A stretch of 64,000 bases of DNA from Paramecium octaurelia (Eukaryota > Ciliophora > Oligohymenophorea > Peniculida > Parameciidae), in assembly GCA_905182995.1 (NCBI GenBank), contig CAJJDP010000141.1, positions 15,156-79,155 of the forward strand. Reading direction: 5' to 3'. Positions 13,079 through 25,344 of the stretch are shown here, in pieces. The stretch's first letter is position 1. Every line of letters begins with the position of its first letter. Position numbers and translations under genes: made by a program. Below the pieces are notes generated by a model. It was given only the letters and a program-made list of their open reading frames with translations, searched no databases and was not told the origin of the DNA.

Positions 13079-14836
13079 ATGAATAAACAAGAAAGAGAAA
13101 ATGTTAAGTAACGTATCGAAGAAAGAATATTTTAGATCAAATTAAAAAACACATAACATGTACTGTCATATAGATGATTAATAAATAGGAAGTGGTAATT
13201 GGAAAAAATGCCAATTTTACAAAAATAATTGAATAAGAATATGCAACCAAATATTTGGAAAGCTTAGGAATCGAAGCTAATCAAAAAAATATCTAGATGA
13301 TCTTAAAGAATTATCCTTTGAATAGATGTGAAATAACAGGTGGATGGAATAGTAATATTATATAATTATTATAGCATCTGGATTATATGCTGATACTATT
13401 AACATAGTAGTTAGATAAAAGAAGAAGAATATAGAGATACCCTAGGGTTAAAAAGATAAAGATGTTTTGGATGAGGTTTAGAAGGAGTAGGATCTGAAGA
13501 AAATAACAATTAAAAAGAGTGAACAAGAATAGGATTAATAGTTAACACAATAATAATTGGCATTGCAATAAAAAAATGAAGTTGAATAATAGAAAGAATT
13601 ATTGGAAAGGGAGGAAGAAAAGAAAATTAAATTTAAGTTGGATTTCTCAATTGAGTAGATCAAATACAAATACTTATTTCCATTTAATCAGACTTTTTAA
13701 AGAAAATAGAATTAGAATATGGTCAATTAGGACAGACTAGAATTTCAATAAAATGATGAAACACACTCAGAACATGATAAATTTTTGGTGTTTGAGAGCA
13801 AAATATTTTAATTGCCATTTATTCATATAGAAATTCCAGCTCCTCTATTGAAGGATGTACAGAGACCTCCAAATATCAAACCAGAAGATATTGAAAAAGT
13901 CTTAAAATAAATAGATAAATTGTTTCCTAAAAGTATCTTCCCAATAAAGGCAAGTGCTAAGAGTTAAGAGAAATAACAGTAATAATAATAACAAATAAAT
14001 AAAGAAAAAGTAAATGACGATGTAGAAACACGATATATAGTATTTGAGAAATATTAGGTTGATAATGTATTTTAATTGATTCAGAAAAGTGAGATGGTAA
14101 AATTGATTGGATTGTTCCTTCATTTATCTTATTGGTTAGTGTTTGGTGTAACATTACCAATTTAAATATAAACACTAACCAAAAAGTAAATGTATATATA
14201 AATGATGGAAATCATTGAGTCATTTCAATCATTTTATGCTCCTAAATTGTGGATGCATTTAGTTATGCCTATGATATTGGTTTCATTGAAGATGGCTACT
14301 GAATATTTATACAAAAATCATTACATAATATTTTTTGAGAAACCCAGAACAGAAATAAACACACCAGGTAATATAGCAATGGATAAAATCTTTCATTTTG
14401 CTGATAGATTATTTGATTAGAATAACTTATTTTGCAGATTCATATTTTTAGAGAGCAGCAAATAAAAAAAGATAGGTAATGATGCTAAATTTATGCATAA
14501 AAGAATATTTGGTGTTTCACCTTATTTAGATATCATGATTTAGAATCCATAAAACAGTAGAACTAGAGCCATCATAGCTAAGCAAAGGGATATAGACAGT
14601 ATTTCTATTTTATTAAGTTTTTAGTAAGAGATAAAATATTAACAATAGGTGAGAAGAAATTGACTCAAACAATGCCACCCATCTTGAGATAATAAAGTAC
14701 AAAGGAAGAAAAGGACAAAATAGAGATAGCTTAGAAAGCTAAAATATTTAGTGTCGTCTTAAGTAGAATGTAGTAAGACTTCGAGAAAGTATTGAAAGAG
14801 AAGGAAGTCTTAAAGCTGAAATAAATTCAATGTTGA
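13079..14836 (+). CDS. unidentified 559-residue protein
   Basis: A single gene model with introns of 29 nt (13160-13188), 23 nt (about 13351-13373) and 26 nt (near 14605) gives an exact multiple of three. The first half is Gln/Lys-rich. The middle holds more ordered sequence (FVLFHIEIPAPLL-like context: FIHIEIPAPLLKDVQRPPN). The second half has two hydrophobic stretches (VKLIGLFLHLSYWLVFGVTL and WMHLVMPMILVSLKMATEYL) that may be membrane or buried helices, and ends in a coiled, basic region. I do not recognise it. Neighbours give no clear clue. Confidence 0.65.
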
Positions 14837-14917
14837 AGAGATTCAATACTAGATTATAGGTTTTTTAATATATATTCTATTAAGTTAGCATATTTGATAT
14901 TAAAGTGCATAAAGAAT

Positions 14918-15613
14918 TCATTACAAGGGTTATCTTTCTTTTCTAATCCTTTTTTAAGTTTTAGGCTTCTCATTCTACTTTTTGATTTCATTAAAAAGGT
15001 CTTCATCTTTCCCATTGTCGCAATGATCGCAATTACACTCAACAGTACATTTTTTCCCCCTGATAAAACATTCACAATATTTCTTCACACATCTAGTCTT
15101 GGAGCAATTGCATCCCCAGATTTCAACTGTCTCAAATATTTTTTCTTTTGGAACCTTTTTATTTCTATGAGCCTTCTTCTTTACATAATCCACAGCCTGC
15201 ATTCTTTTCATTTTAAATTCTTCCGTATTCTAACATTCTTCACATCTACATGATTTCCCACAAAATCTCCCATTGTGGAAACAAGAACAATACATCTTTA
15301 AGCAATGAGTCTTTTAGCAACTGCAAGGCTAGAATTCTTCCTATTTAATTTCTTCCTTCTACTCCTGTAGGTTTCCTTCTACTAATGGGCTTTCATCGTG
15401 TATGTTATTTGTTTCCCCATAAACGATGTGTTATTTTTCTGGAACTAGTTCAGGCTCTATGAATGAATTCCTATAATATTAAAATTTCTTTTACCATTTT
15501 TCTAGTTTTGGAGGAAGCCTTTGGAATTCTTAATCGCTAAAATTGGAGCACATACTTAATAGCTTTTATAAAAATGGGGGTTTCAAGTCATCTATATATT
15601 CTTGGTTGAACAT
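14918..15613 (-). CDS. CXC/CRC-domain protein of the LIN54/tesmin type
   Basis: Intronless, 231 residues. Two CXC repeats are clear: the first reads CSCQKTHCLKMYCSCFHNGR then CGKSCRCEEC; the second reads WGCNCSKTRCVKKYCECF, then IRGKKCTVECNCDHC. A linker joins them with a basic block (YVKKKAHRNKK). This is the DNA-binding module of LIN54 (MuvB/DREAM complex), tesmin and plant TSO1, which binds cell-cycle promoters through a Tyr in each repeat. The protein is much shorter than LIN54 (about 750), with a unique acidic N-terminus. The C-terminus is basic. It is convergent with the previous gene, with an 81-bp gap. Confidence 0.85.
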
Positions 15614-15887
15614 TAGAAGAAAGTACTAATATCGAAAAATTATTAATTATAAAATTCCTACTTTTTCAATTAAATGGCAAAGATTACATCGGCATTCATC
15701 ATATTCGGCAGATTTAATAATCTTCTGATTTACTCAAGAATCCCGTTGTTGATTATATAGAATTAAAATTATTAATTTCCTATCATTGAGTCATTTTGCT
15801 CCATTTTTATTAACGATAATATGAAAATTATTATTTTATTAAATACTTCAAAATTGAATAATATATTTATCAATAATACTATCAAAA

Positions 15888-17444
15888 ATGAATAAAGATA
15901 TACTTTCAGATCCATGTTCCAGTCAAAAGACTTCAGATTTGCTTCATTTTATATTTCATTCAAGCAAATAGTCAAATAAATTCAAAAAAGTTCTCCCTCG
16001 ATTATCAATCACAGAAACCCTAAACAATTCCATTCCACGCTCTCGACTCATGTCTTTTAACAATGAACCTACTGGTTTCATCACTTCAAGAATTGATTTA
16101 ATTCAATAAACCGGAGATTATTGCTATAAAGCTTAGAATAATCAAACGTCATTGCTAAAACATTAGCCAGAGATGAATGTAGATACAATGGAAAAATCTA
16201 TTGAGTGTAGTCCATCAGTTCGGTCTTAATAAACAACAAAGGTAATTGAGATTTCATAGGAAGTTTAAATACCCCTCTATGTTAGAGTCAATCAGATAAC
16301 GGAGAAATCATACCCTCTAAAAGTACCTAGATGACAATCTAACAGTATTTTGTGAAATCATAAAAAAGAAGGACTTTGAAAAATTGATCAGCTTCTTAAA
16401 CTATCCATTTTAATATTCCTAAGAATAAAATGTAACCATATAATATTAATTAATAGCACTTAGAGACATTTTGCGAATTGCTGTATTTTATAGCCTATTA
16501 TGGTAATACAATATTACAACTTAATAAGGCAGCGTTTTTATTTAAGGATTGTCTAAAATTATCAGAATTATGTAGAAATCACAAACTGAAAGTTAAAATT
16601 TTGATTTAATTATTTTCAATTGCAAAGCAGTAATACTAATGCAATATTTAATAGATTGAAATAATATGACAAGGCTCATAAATTCATATTGAAGGCTCTT
16701 CAATATGCTTGGGCTAATAATTTTGATGACTATGAAATAGATTGCTATGATAAATTGGGAATTTGTTACTTCTACATGGGCGATACCAACAAAGCAAATC
16801 ATCTACACAATAAATGGGTTAAGTGTGAAATCGAAACAAGGGATTCATATTATCGAATAACTTCCAAAGAGTTTATTTAATTATATGAGAGATCCTAACC
16901 AATTTGTCGAGAATTTGATGATAAAATCTCAAGATACATTCACATCCCATTTATCAATATTAAAACTGGATAGACATTTGATTCGAATTCAACTTTAAAG
17001 TATAATACTTGTTAGGCAATTTCATTAATGAATGATATTCTTTATGGACTTGAATACACAGAATACTTTTTAGAATACCATTAGATTGGATAAACTCAAA
17101 AGCCGCATTTGAAAAAATTATCATTGCCCAGAAGAGCACTTGAAATTATGTAAAAGTATGACAACAATAAAGATAAATATGTATTTGATCATAAGATTCA
17201 CGAAAACCCTATATATAAATTATCACTTTAGGAAAAGGTTAACTATAGGAAATCCAAATTCTACTCTCTTGATTCTGTGTAGTAAAATATCTAAAAATAT
17301 ATTTCTGAATAGAGGGAACCGTTCAAAAAAAGTGAAAAGATTTATGTTAAGTAATCTCAAAGAAAGGATTTATCGCCTGAGAATGGAAATCAATTATCTT
17401 TACATTTTAGAAAGTTTTTGGTGAGCATAATTAATTCAAATTGA
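15888..17444 (+). CDS. TPR-like protein
   Basis: About 510 residues, with at least one small intron near 16241 and probably a second near 16400. The middle section carries TPR-like helical pairs, the clearest being FILKALQYAWANNFDDYEID followed by CYDKLGICYFYMGDTNKANH, which fits A/G/Y positions of TPR helices. The N-terminus is Ser/Thr-rich and disordered, and the C-terminal 180 residues are basic and unrecognised. TPR proteins are mostly scaffolds; no catalytic motif was seen. The exact exon count in the first third is uncertain. Confidence 0.6.
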
Positions 17445-17495
17445 AAATATTTAAATATATATTAGATTCCCTTGCTATTTAATATTTAATTATTA

Positions 17496-20256
17496 ATGTA
17501 AGATTAAGAAATTCTGAAAAATGAAAACAAACCTTTCATCCCTCAATAACCAAAACAAATTAATCGGACTGTTCTTCAATCATTACTCCATGAGTATCAT
17601 ATTCTCATTAAAGGACTAAGAAACTAGTAAAATTAATACTATCTTCTAGAGAATATCAAGATTATTGCAATGTTAAAGGAGCTTGTGGATAAACTATTCC
17701 ACTTATCCTCATTCTACCAATCAGCCTTGCTATAGGTACGTTTTAACTGATGTTGCTATTTTTTTAAAATATTCAAGACGGTATATTTTGATACTATGTT
17801 GTTAAAAAGGGCCTGTATTACCTGCCTTGATTTAATTTCTTTTATTATAAATTGCACAAACTTTGATAATGTATATGATTCTTAAAGCCTGTGAAGTTAT
17901 TCCTAAAAAAATTGAAAATCCTTTATTATTTGGCAAGATAACATCTTACATTTTCACCTGTTTAAGCATTGCTGAGGGAACATTACTAATTGTATTCATA
18001 TCTGTTTAATATTAAAAAGGAAAGAATAACAAATTTCAACTAATTTTCATAATCTTATTTTTGGGCTATTTTTGGATTAATAATTTGGTAAAAGGTAATT
18101 ATTCATATTAATAAGATAATACAATTATTTATTTATGATTATAAACTTAGAATAGGCTTAATAATATTTTTGTATATCTATTATGTATTTAGAGTTGATA
18201 GTGATCTATTTATTAAAGTAATTGAATTAGCTATTTTTAGGATATAATAAAAGTAATTGCTTACATATTATTGGAAATTATTTTCATCATCGATTCTGAA
18301 TTAAAGAATTACTCTCAATATTAATTCGAAAATAATATGTAATTTAGAAATAACAAAGAAGAAGTTCAATTCATGATTCCACAAGTTCACATGCTGACAC
18401 AACAATAGATTTTAGAAATAATTACCAATCAATTTCCCATCATTATATTCGATTAGACGAAAGAATTAATACATATCTCAGGAGTAGGATTAAAATAATT
18501 GCAATTGGAAGAAGATTAAAACATAGATTTGATATCAGCAGAGGTTAAAATAAGAAAGATGGAAGTCTTAAAATTATTCTCAGCAAATTAATCTATCAAA
18601 GACAATTTAGTACAATTAAAAAGATTGGCTAAATTTGGATCTACTTGTGGAACTAATGAAAAAGGAGAGCTATTGCATTCTCTTCTCAATGGACCAGCTC
18701 TTTAGTAGTTACGTATATTGAGGTAGCCACAAGAAAATCAAAGAATTATTCATTACAATCCAGATGGCGTTTTAGAGCAATTACTTAATAATTTAATAAA
18801 TGAATAGCAGACTGAATACAAAGGAATCTCTAAATTTAATCTACCGAAAAATCAATTCAAATACTTTTAATTTACTTTAATTAAAGTACCAAAAGGAGAT
18901 AGTTTTTAAATATTCTTAATTTTAGAGGATATTACTTAATTATATCAAGATATCAATTTGAACTAGAAAAATGAAGAAGATGACCTTCCAATTATGTGTT
19001 AAGAATTCAGATAAATGTTGTTCTGTTAATAATAATTTTAAATTCCTCTCAAAATGCTCAACATAGAAATCAAAAATACACTTAGGTATTCCAAAACTTA
19101 ATATTTACAAGAAGAATTGTTTAATGCCGATTATTTAATTAAATAATTACAAGAAAAGTATCAGAACCAAATTAACCCTAATATTAAATTATAATTCTTA
19201 AATAACCTAAAATAACATACTGGGGAATTTAAAACTGATCAGTTGAGATTAACATAAATTATGTAGGTTTTGCTGGATAATAGCTTTAATAACACTAAAG
19301 AAGGATTTATAAAAATAATTATTGAAGATGATTTAAGATAGAATTGTATATAAATAATAGTTGAAGATACTGGTATAGGAATTAATTAGGATATCTTTTA
19401 AGAAGAATTTAATGTAAATTCAATCCGATCATTGCAAATAGTTAATTACATAACTAAGATTTTAGGTCCTGTATTTTAATGCAAGAAAATAACAGGCTTG
19501 CTTGCTAATAAAGGATTGAGAATTAAATCCTTATTGGACTGTGGTACAAAAATATCTTTTTCAATCAGAAATCTAGCATTAGATGAGTTTAGTACTTAAT
19601 TCATAATAGATGAAGAAATAGCTCAAGATGAAATGGATGTTGATGTCGAAGAGAATGAAATCATGGAGAGGTACATCAGATATGATGATCAAATATAACA
19701 TTTATAAAGATTTAATAAGGGATTGAGATCATTAATTATTAATAGATAGTAAACTCAAAAGATTGCTAAGCCAATAGATATCAACACTAACAAAAAATAA
19801 ACTAAATTAGTTGGCATGATGAAACTATAAGAATTGGGTAGATTCAAGAATAGTTAAAAATAGAATGAATCTTGTCAATGCAGTTACAAATTAATTATCA
19901 ATTCAAATTAGGATTTTGAAAGAGTCATCAAACAGCATACATAAGACAGTGTTTCATTTATTAATGAATAGGATTCATACAAACATATTAGTCTGAGATT
20001 AAGAGATAAAGTTTGTTAGAACCATTCCTGTTAATATTATAAAAACATCATTGTCAATTGTCACAACATTAATTTCAATTATAGAGAGTAATTATATTGT
20101 ATAATCTTTAGATTAATAATAAAGATTCTTGGAATCAATAATAATTTTAAAATTATTATCTTAATATATCATTCCAATGGGGAAATAGACACATTAGGAA
20201 CTTGTTTCATGATGCCAATTCATTTAGATGTGTTACTGTAATACTTATAAAGTTGA
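17496..20256 (+). CDS. membrane hybrid histidine-kinase homolog, apparently degenerate
   Basis: Order of parts: several membrane helices (17700-18300), a PAS-like segment (FPIIIFDQTKELIHISG), a helical region where HisKA is expected, an HATPase_c domain with N-box (VLLDNSFNNTKEGFI) and G1 box (IVEDTGIGI), and a C-terminal region ending FMMPIHLDVLLQYLQS, like the last strand and helix of a receiver domain. Key residues look lost. The H-box position reads QQQFQIPL with no His, the G2 glycines are replaced (NSIRSLQIV), and the receiver strand-3 Asp is not seen (KNIIVNCHNI). A 26-nt intron near 20110 is needed to reach the last exon. Probably a non-phosphotransfer sensor; the alignment was done by eye. 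Confidence 0.7.
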
Positions 20257-20473
20257 GATAGTTTATTATTAATATTAATATTCATTTTATAATATATTAG
20301 ATTCTAAAGTAAGTAAGAAACATTAAAGAGATTTCTTAAATATCAAAATCTTCTCTATTGCCTCCAATCAAGTTTAAAAATGACTCAAGTTCAAGAATCT
20401 GAGATATAATTTTATATCAGTATACTTTATATACTTCTATTTTTAATTATATTATTTTAATATAAAATTTAAA
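20257..20473. other. spacer, no gene seen
   Basis: 217 bp of AT-rich DNA between two plus-strand genes. No protein-like frame or RNA gene is apparent. Confidence 0.5.
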
Positions 20474-21162
20474 ATGAATCAATAAGACGATGATCCTAAA
20501 TATTAGTAGCCTCACGAACAACGGATAAATTCTTATTTAAAAAAACCTGTAAAATTAACCTAGTTGGATCCGGAGATAATGAAGGCATATTCAGAGTAGA
20601 TTGGATAAAATCCTCAATAGGCTATGCCAAAATTGTCGTGGTAAATTATAATTGCAAATTGACAAAAGGTGGCAATAATTTATGCTTAGACCTGATATTA
20701 GAAAGAAGTACAATTAATATAGAAGATTTTCAAAGGAAACATTACCTATGTTGGTCTTTGTAGTATTTTCAACCGGTGTATTGATAAAAATGGAGGGGCA
20801 ATATGATAAGATGAAGTAAAAAGTGTAAAATTCAAAGACGTTGAAGGAGATTGAGATTGAATAGGAGGATGCTGTAATATTTGTTATTTATTTAGTATAT
20901 TAGAGCAGCCTTGGAAGGAAAGAAAATAAATTTGGACGTAACAATTTAAGAGCCAAGAAAGGAACAAAGGTACAAGTTTGAGGACGATGATGATGATCAA
21001 AATTTACCTGGGTTCGATACTTAGGATGACTTTTATGAGGGATTAGCAAAAGAGGCAAAGTAAGGAGCCAACATTCCTCAAGAATATTAGCAATAATATT
21101 TGGAATATCAGTTCAGAAAGAAGCAGGGAGATGAATAATAGAAGTCTAAGTTTGATTTATGA
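20474..21162 (+). CDS. unidentified protein with one membrane helix
   Basis: 212 residues after introns of 28 nt (near 20640) and 22 nt (near 20875); lengths close exactly. The N-terminus is Gln/Pro-rich. One hydrophobic helix (TLPMLVFVVFSTGVLI) lies around residue 90, preceded by a basic patch (RPDIRKKYNQYRR). The C-terminal half is acidic to mixed, with a DDDDD run and EGLAKEAKQGANIPQEY. The shape resembles single-pass accessory subunits of mitochondrial complexes or a translocase, but no family was recognised. Confidence 0.65.
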
Positions 21163-21295
21163 TATATAATTGTATTTATTTATAATCAAAGCAATCAATA
21201 TTAAAATGAGAATTAATTGTTAAAGTGATTTTTGTAATACAGAAATTTATACTATAGATAACATTGATTCTTATAATTATGCATAAAAAAAAACC

Positions 21296-22307
21296 TCATT
21301 TGTTTTTCTTTCCTCCTTTTTATTTCTTGTTTGGAGAATCAACTTTAACCCAACCATCATCACTAATGATATGTTATAAATAATTACTCTCCATCTTCTT
21401 CATCTTCACGTTTTTGTTATTTAGCATTAGTATTTTTACCTTTAGATCTATAGAAAATAAATTAAATAAAATACCCTTTTTATTATTTGGCAGCTTGAGC
21501 AAGTTCTTCTGCAGCCTTAATAGCAAGTTCTGCAGCAATTCTTGCATCTTCAGCAGCTTTTGCAGCAGCAGCAGCCTTAGCTTCGGCTTATTTTTAAGCT
21601 TCAGCCTATTATTATTATTTCAAAAGGCTGGCTTTTTTATTTTTTCTTGGATCTTAGACTTCTTCCCATCCTTCATCATCATCTTCAACATGCTAGGGTT
21701 ATGGTTTTTATTTTTCTTATGTTTATTTTCCTTTTTCTTTAGTTTATTAGTTTTTATTCTATTGTTATTATTATTATTATTGTTATTGTTATTATTATGG
21801 TTATTATTTATTTGATTTTTTGTTTTATTATTAATTAACATTATTTTATTGTTATTATTATTTTGAATTGTTTTTAGTTTCCTAAACTTTTTTTTTTTCT
21901 CCTTCACTTTCTGATGGAGAGGAAGCTCTTTCTGGTGACTTTTTATCTGGAGATTCAGAACATTAGGATCTTTATTATTTCTTCAATTCTTGAGCTTCAA
22001 GTTATTTTTATCGTTTCTTTTCTTCCTTTAATAATCTTCTTCTTTCGTATAATTCATCCTTTGTTAATTCCTCACCATCAGTTGAATTAGTTTAATTAAA
22101 TGGTAACTTGTCCCAACCTAATAAGATACTTGCATAGAGAAATCAAATACACAATAGATCCTAAAGAGAGAACATATCCAATGCATGTTTCAAATGGTCG
22201 TTAAGCAACTTTGAGTGTACCCAAACCAACTCTAAATATAGATGAATAAGCTCTTACGCGAAAGCTGCAACAAGTCCGTATTGAATTTGCTTGGATAATT
22301 AAGGCAT
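21296..22307 (-). CDS. two-helix membrane protein with poly-Q and Ala/Glu/Lys coiled region
   Basis: 303 residues with introns of 26 (22232-22257), 22 (22129-22150), 27 and 25 nt; total length closes exactly. N-terminus: two short hydrophobic segments (YGLVAAFAVGLGTLKVA and CIGYVLSLGSIVILLGW) followed by DKLPFNQTNS. Then a charged coiled region, a poly-glutamine tract coded by TAA/CAA repeats (about 21755-21870), an acidic EDDDEGWEEV box, an Ala/Glu/Lys helix (AEAKAAAAAKAAEDARIAAE) and a second acidic DDDGWVKV box near the end. I do not recognise it. The repeated DDxGW-V box suggests a short binding motif. Confidence 0.7.
21755..21870 (-). repeat. trinucleotide tract coding poly-Q
   Basis: On the minus strand a run of TAA and CAA codons, broken by a few other codons, codes glutamine in the real frame. 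In the +1 frame the same DNA reads poly-Asn. It sits in the disordered middle of the membrane protein at 21296-22307 and is a likely site of length variation. Confidence 0.7.
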
Positions 22308-22384
22308 GTATAATTAATAATTAATAAAATGACAAGTGTATTAATTAATTTATATGGTGTATTAATTATATATATATATATCTG

Positions 22385-23767
22385 TCAATCTGTTAACTCG
22401 TTTGAATCGTTTAAAATGAGTCCATTTTCATGAAAATCTCTTTCTTACATGGCTTTGGAGTCATGATACGTTCTTTGTAGAATGGTATGTGACAATACTC
22501 CAATTCTGAGATCCATTTATTTAATTTCTAACTAAAAGAACTATTATGGAGTATTACCCTTAACTTAGTTATAGCAGCCTTGATTCTGATCACAGGAGAT
22601 TAATCAGTAGAGATACTACCATGTTCATTTAATTTGTTTTATACAGTTTCATACTTTTCTGAAATTTATTTGTATTGATCTCCCATTTCCTTGATCGCAT
22701 TTGTATAATTCTTGCATTACAATTCAATCTTCTTGACTTCTTCATTCTTCTTTTTGTATTCACTCCCCTAGTTTATTTAATTTCAACCATACCATATCAT
22801 GCATATTTTCATTAATATTATATTCTCTCTTACTAATCCTGTCTAAAATCTCAGACAATTCATCAGTCAATCTTTCCAATTTAACTCTTGCCTCGGGTAG
22901 GATTGTTTTAATTTATGATGAATATTATTTAGTGGCATCAAAATGTTATCTCCACTCTCCAGCATTAGGTTTGATTACTATCTTGATCTTTTGTGCAGCT
23001 CTCTCTACTTCCTTGGCCCATTCCTATGGATTCACATTTGATTCTATAACCATCCTCTCTTCACTTCGTATTAATAGCTTATTTACTCCTTTTAGAATCC
23101 CTATTCATTAAACACATCCTCTGGTTCTTCTTCCGACGCCACTTCTGGGTCAGAATCTGATGACACACTCCCAGTTTCTTAAACAGGTTCTTCATCTTAT
23201 CGACTTTTAGCTTATTACTATACACTTACGTCTAAGATTGTTATTCTATTTTTGCTTTCTTAAACTGAAACTTCTTTTTTTAGATAGCTTTGGTAGCCAA
23301 TTGCTAGAGCACATACACAACATATTCCCCAAACCCTTATTTTAATTTAAGTGGGGGGAAGTCAACTTCAATTCCCATATTTTTGACTTCATTTACTATT
23401 CCAATTAGAAGGTAATATACATATATTCTATGACAATGTAACAGGGTCATCCAACTTATTAAAATCAGCAGTTTGCACATCATTCTAAGAAAACAGCCAT
23501 TTAACCAATCTAAATATATGAAAGATACTATACGTTTTAAATTGACCAAATTACTCACTTGAATTAGTTTAATTAACAAAGTATGCTCTATTCAATGGTT
23601 TCCCACCTCTAGTTATTGGAATTTTAAACTTACTTTTATTTCACATAACTTTATTCATAATTCAATAATATTAGTTTTTCATACAAATCCTCCATCATGG
23701 CAGTTACATCCAATTATTCCTTTTAATATACATATATTCTTACTTAACCTACCTGCTGTTCGGACAT
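22385..23767 (-). CDS. IFT57: intraflagellar transport protein IFT57
   Basis: About 415 residues with several introns of 24-26 nt. N-terminal calponin-like part: MMEDLYEKLILLNYE, KGGKPLNRAYFVNQTNSSEQ, and LVKWLFSQNDVQTADFNKLD. After an acidic linker, the C-terminal part matches the family well: PQEWAKEVERAAQKIKIVIK, GEWRYHF, the long coiled coil, IKAAITKLR, and after a 26-nt intron LEIKQMDLRIGVLSHTILQ. Function: a subunit of IFT-B2, needed for assembly and maintenance of cilia. Length equals the family's usual 400-430. Confidence is high because conserved blocks from both ends appear in order. Confidence 0.92.
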
Positions 23768-23829
23768 AATTAATTTTATTTATTATTCAAATATACAATT
23801 ACATATATATATATATATTTAATCTTCTT

Positions 23830-25323
23830 TCAAACTTACCAATTATGCAACATTATCTTTTACAAGGACAGCAAAGCGTGTTCTCTGATCTATTAATCAT
23901 CATTTCTAGCTTATCTCATAATCTCTTGCTTTGCATTCAATTGCTCTAACACTCTATACTCATATAATTCACTTACACTTTTCCAAAAGGATGGAATCTA
24001 CAAAACTCTCCCAAATCGTAACAAGCGACTGCCACATTTTGATTGTTATTTGATTTTAGAATTTCTGCCAATTTTCTAATCTCAAAATTAATTGAATTAC
24101 CTTATCAATAAGAAATCATTCTCTTCAAACTTCTTGACATTCTCCTTCCAAAACTTTTCAGTGTGAACTGGACTCCATGTTAGATTTTAGGCATTCAATT
24201 CTTTAACATATTTCTCAAAAGATCTATGCATAGAGTATTAATTTACGTTAATATTTTCATATTCTTCTCCAATATTTCCCCAACATACTTGATATCATCG
24301 ATCAAATCTTAATCTTTTAGATTTCCCTTCAAAAGCAAATCAACTACTTTGATCAATCCGTTATCAACCATTAATTCTATACATTAAGGTGACACATCAA
24401 CTAAATTCCGAAAGCAGGCAAATGAAACTCTTAAGATCTTCTCTCTTGATATCTTCTACACTGATTCTATTATCAATCTGATCAACCCAATGGTGGGATC
24501 ACTAAATAATGGAATAGATTCATTTGTAAAACTGAGCAGCCATAAAGCTAAAATTGTATAATATGCAATCTATAGATCTGTTGAATATTTCGATAATAAA
24601 TTCGATATTCTAAATGAACAAACATAAATACATCCTAATTCCCCCACTCTTAATAAATTGAATTGCAAGAGCTTCGTGTTTCAAGAAATGAACACAAATT
24701 GGCATGATCATAAAATCTGCAATTTTTAATTTATTTCCTATAATGGTGATAATATATAGTGTGATTACCTATTCCTCCTAAGAAGAGTATCACCCATTCC
24801 TTTGCATCATTTCCTCCTTCCTCAGCTATTATCATGGTGGCAATTTTGGCAGCTGCCTCATATGCCATTGGATCATATCCATCAAGGAATAAGAATTACT
24901 TCAACTTTGGCAATACTTGGGGAGTCAAGGCTCTCATAAATTGTTTAAATAATCTCTGATTGTCTATTTGAATCATTTGTGAGACATACCTGAGATGATT
25001 GCCTCAATTGTCGTCAGAATATAAGACATCAAAGGCTTATCATGAATAAGGTTTTCTATGATATCCAAAACCATTGAAAAGACTCCAACGGAATCAGTTT
25101 CCAAGAGTTTCTTCTGTTCTTACAACTAAATAATTTGATTAATCTATTCTACCTTTCCTTAAGTGAATTTAATGAACATATCTTTGGTCTCTCTCTTGAT
25201 TGATTTGCCATGTTGATCCAATTACTTAAAGCAATCTTCGCAATCCTTCATCACTTTGTTTAGGTACTATTCTCTTTAATAAAAAGTTATGGATTGGCAA
25301 AAATATCTCCTTTATCTAAACAT
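23830..25323 (-). CDS. V-type proton ATPase subunit H
   Basis: About 460-480 residues with a few small introns, close to the family's length. It is an ARM/HEAT-like helical solenoid. The diagnostic C-terminal region is present: SPVHTEKFWKENVKKFEEND, then a solenoid repeat containing VVSELYEYRVLEQLNAKQEI and ALLSLQKIMLHNW at the very end (family ALLALQKLMVHNW). Function: regulatory V1 subunit that couples V1 to VO and silences free V1. Start is the ATG at 25321-25323 preceding FRQRRYFCQS. Lies between IFT57 and the pseudokinase, all on the minus strand. Confidence 0.9.
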
Positions 25324-25344
25324 ATTAATTTATTTTATATATAT

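Noticed and set aside
14202-14420. Separate gene starting at MMEIIESFQS
   Set aside because: It is in the same frame as the upstream exon with no TGA between, and the joint model closes exactly at 560 codons.
14854-15075. Alternative C-terminus for the CXC gene in another frame, which would overlap the convergent gene by 10 bp
   Set aside because: The CXC frame runs on with glutamine codons to a TGA at 14918 without any intron, so the other frame and the overlap are not needed.
21620-21907. Poly-Asn protein ORF and an apparent frameshift at an 11-T run (21888-21898)
   Set aside because: After an exact count of the run, the poly-Q frame is continuous from the N-terminal region into the EDDDEGWEEV box; the poly-N ORF is a shadow starting at GTG.
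22078-22307. Separate 67-residue membrane protein gene
   Set aside because: A 22-nt intron at 22129-22150 joins its two helices to the DKLPFNQTNS region and makes the whole 303-codon gene close exactly.
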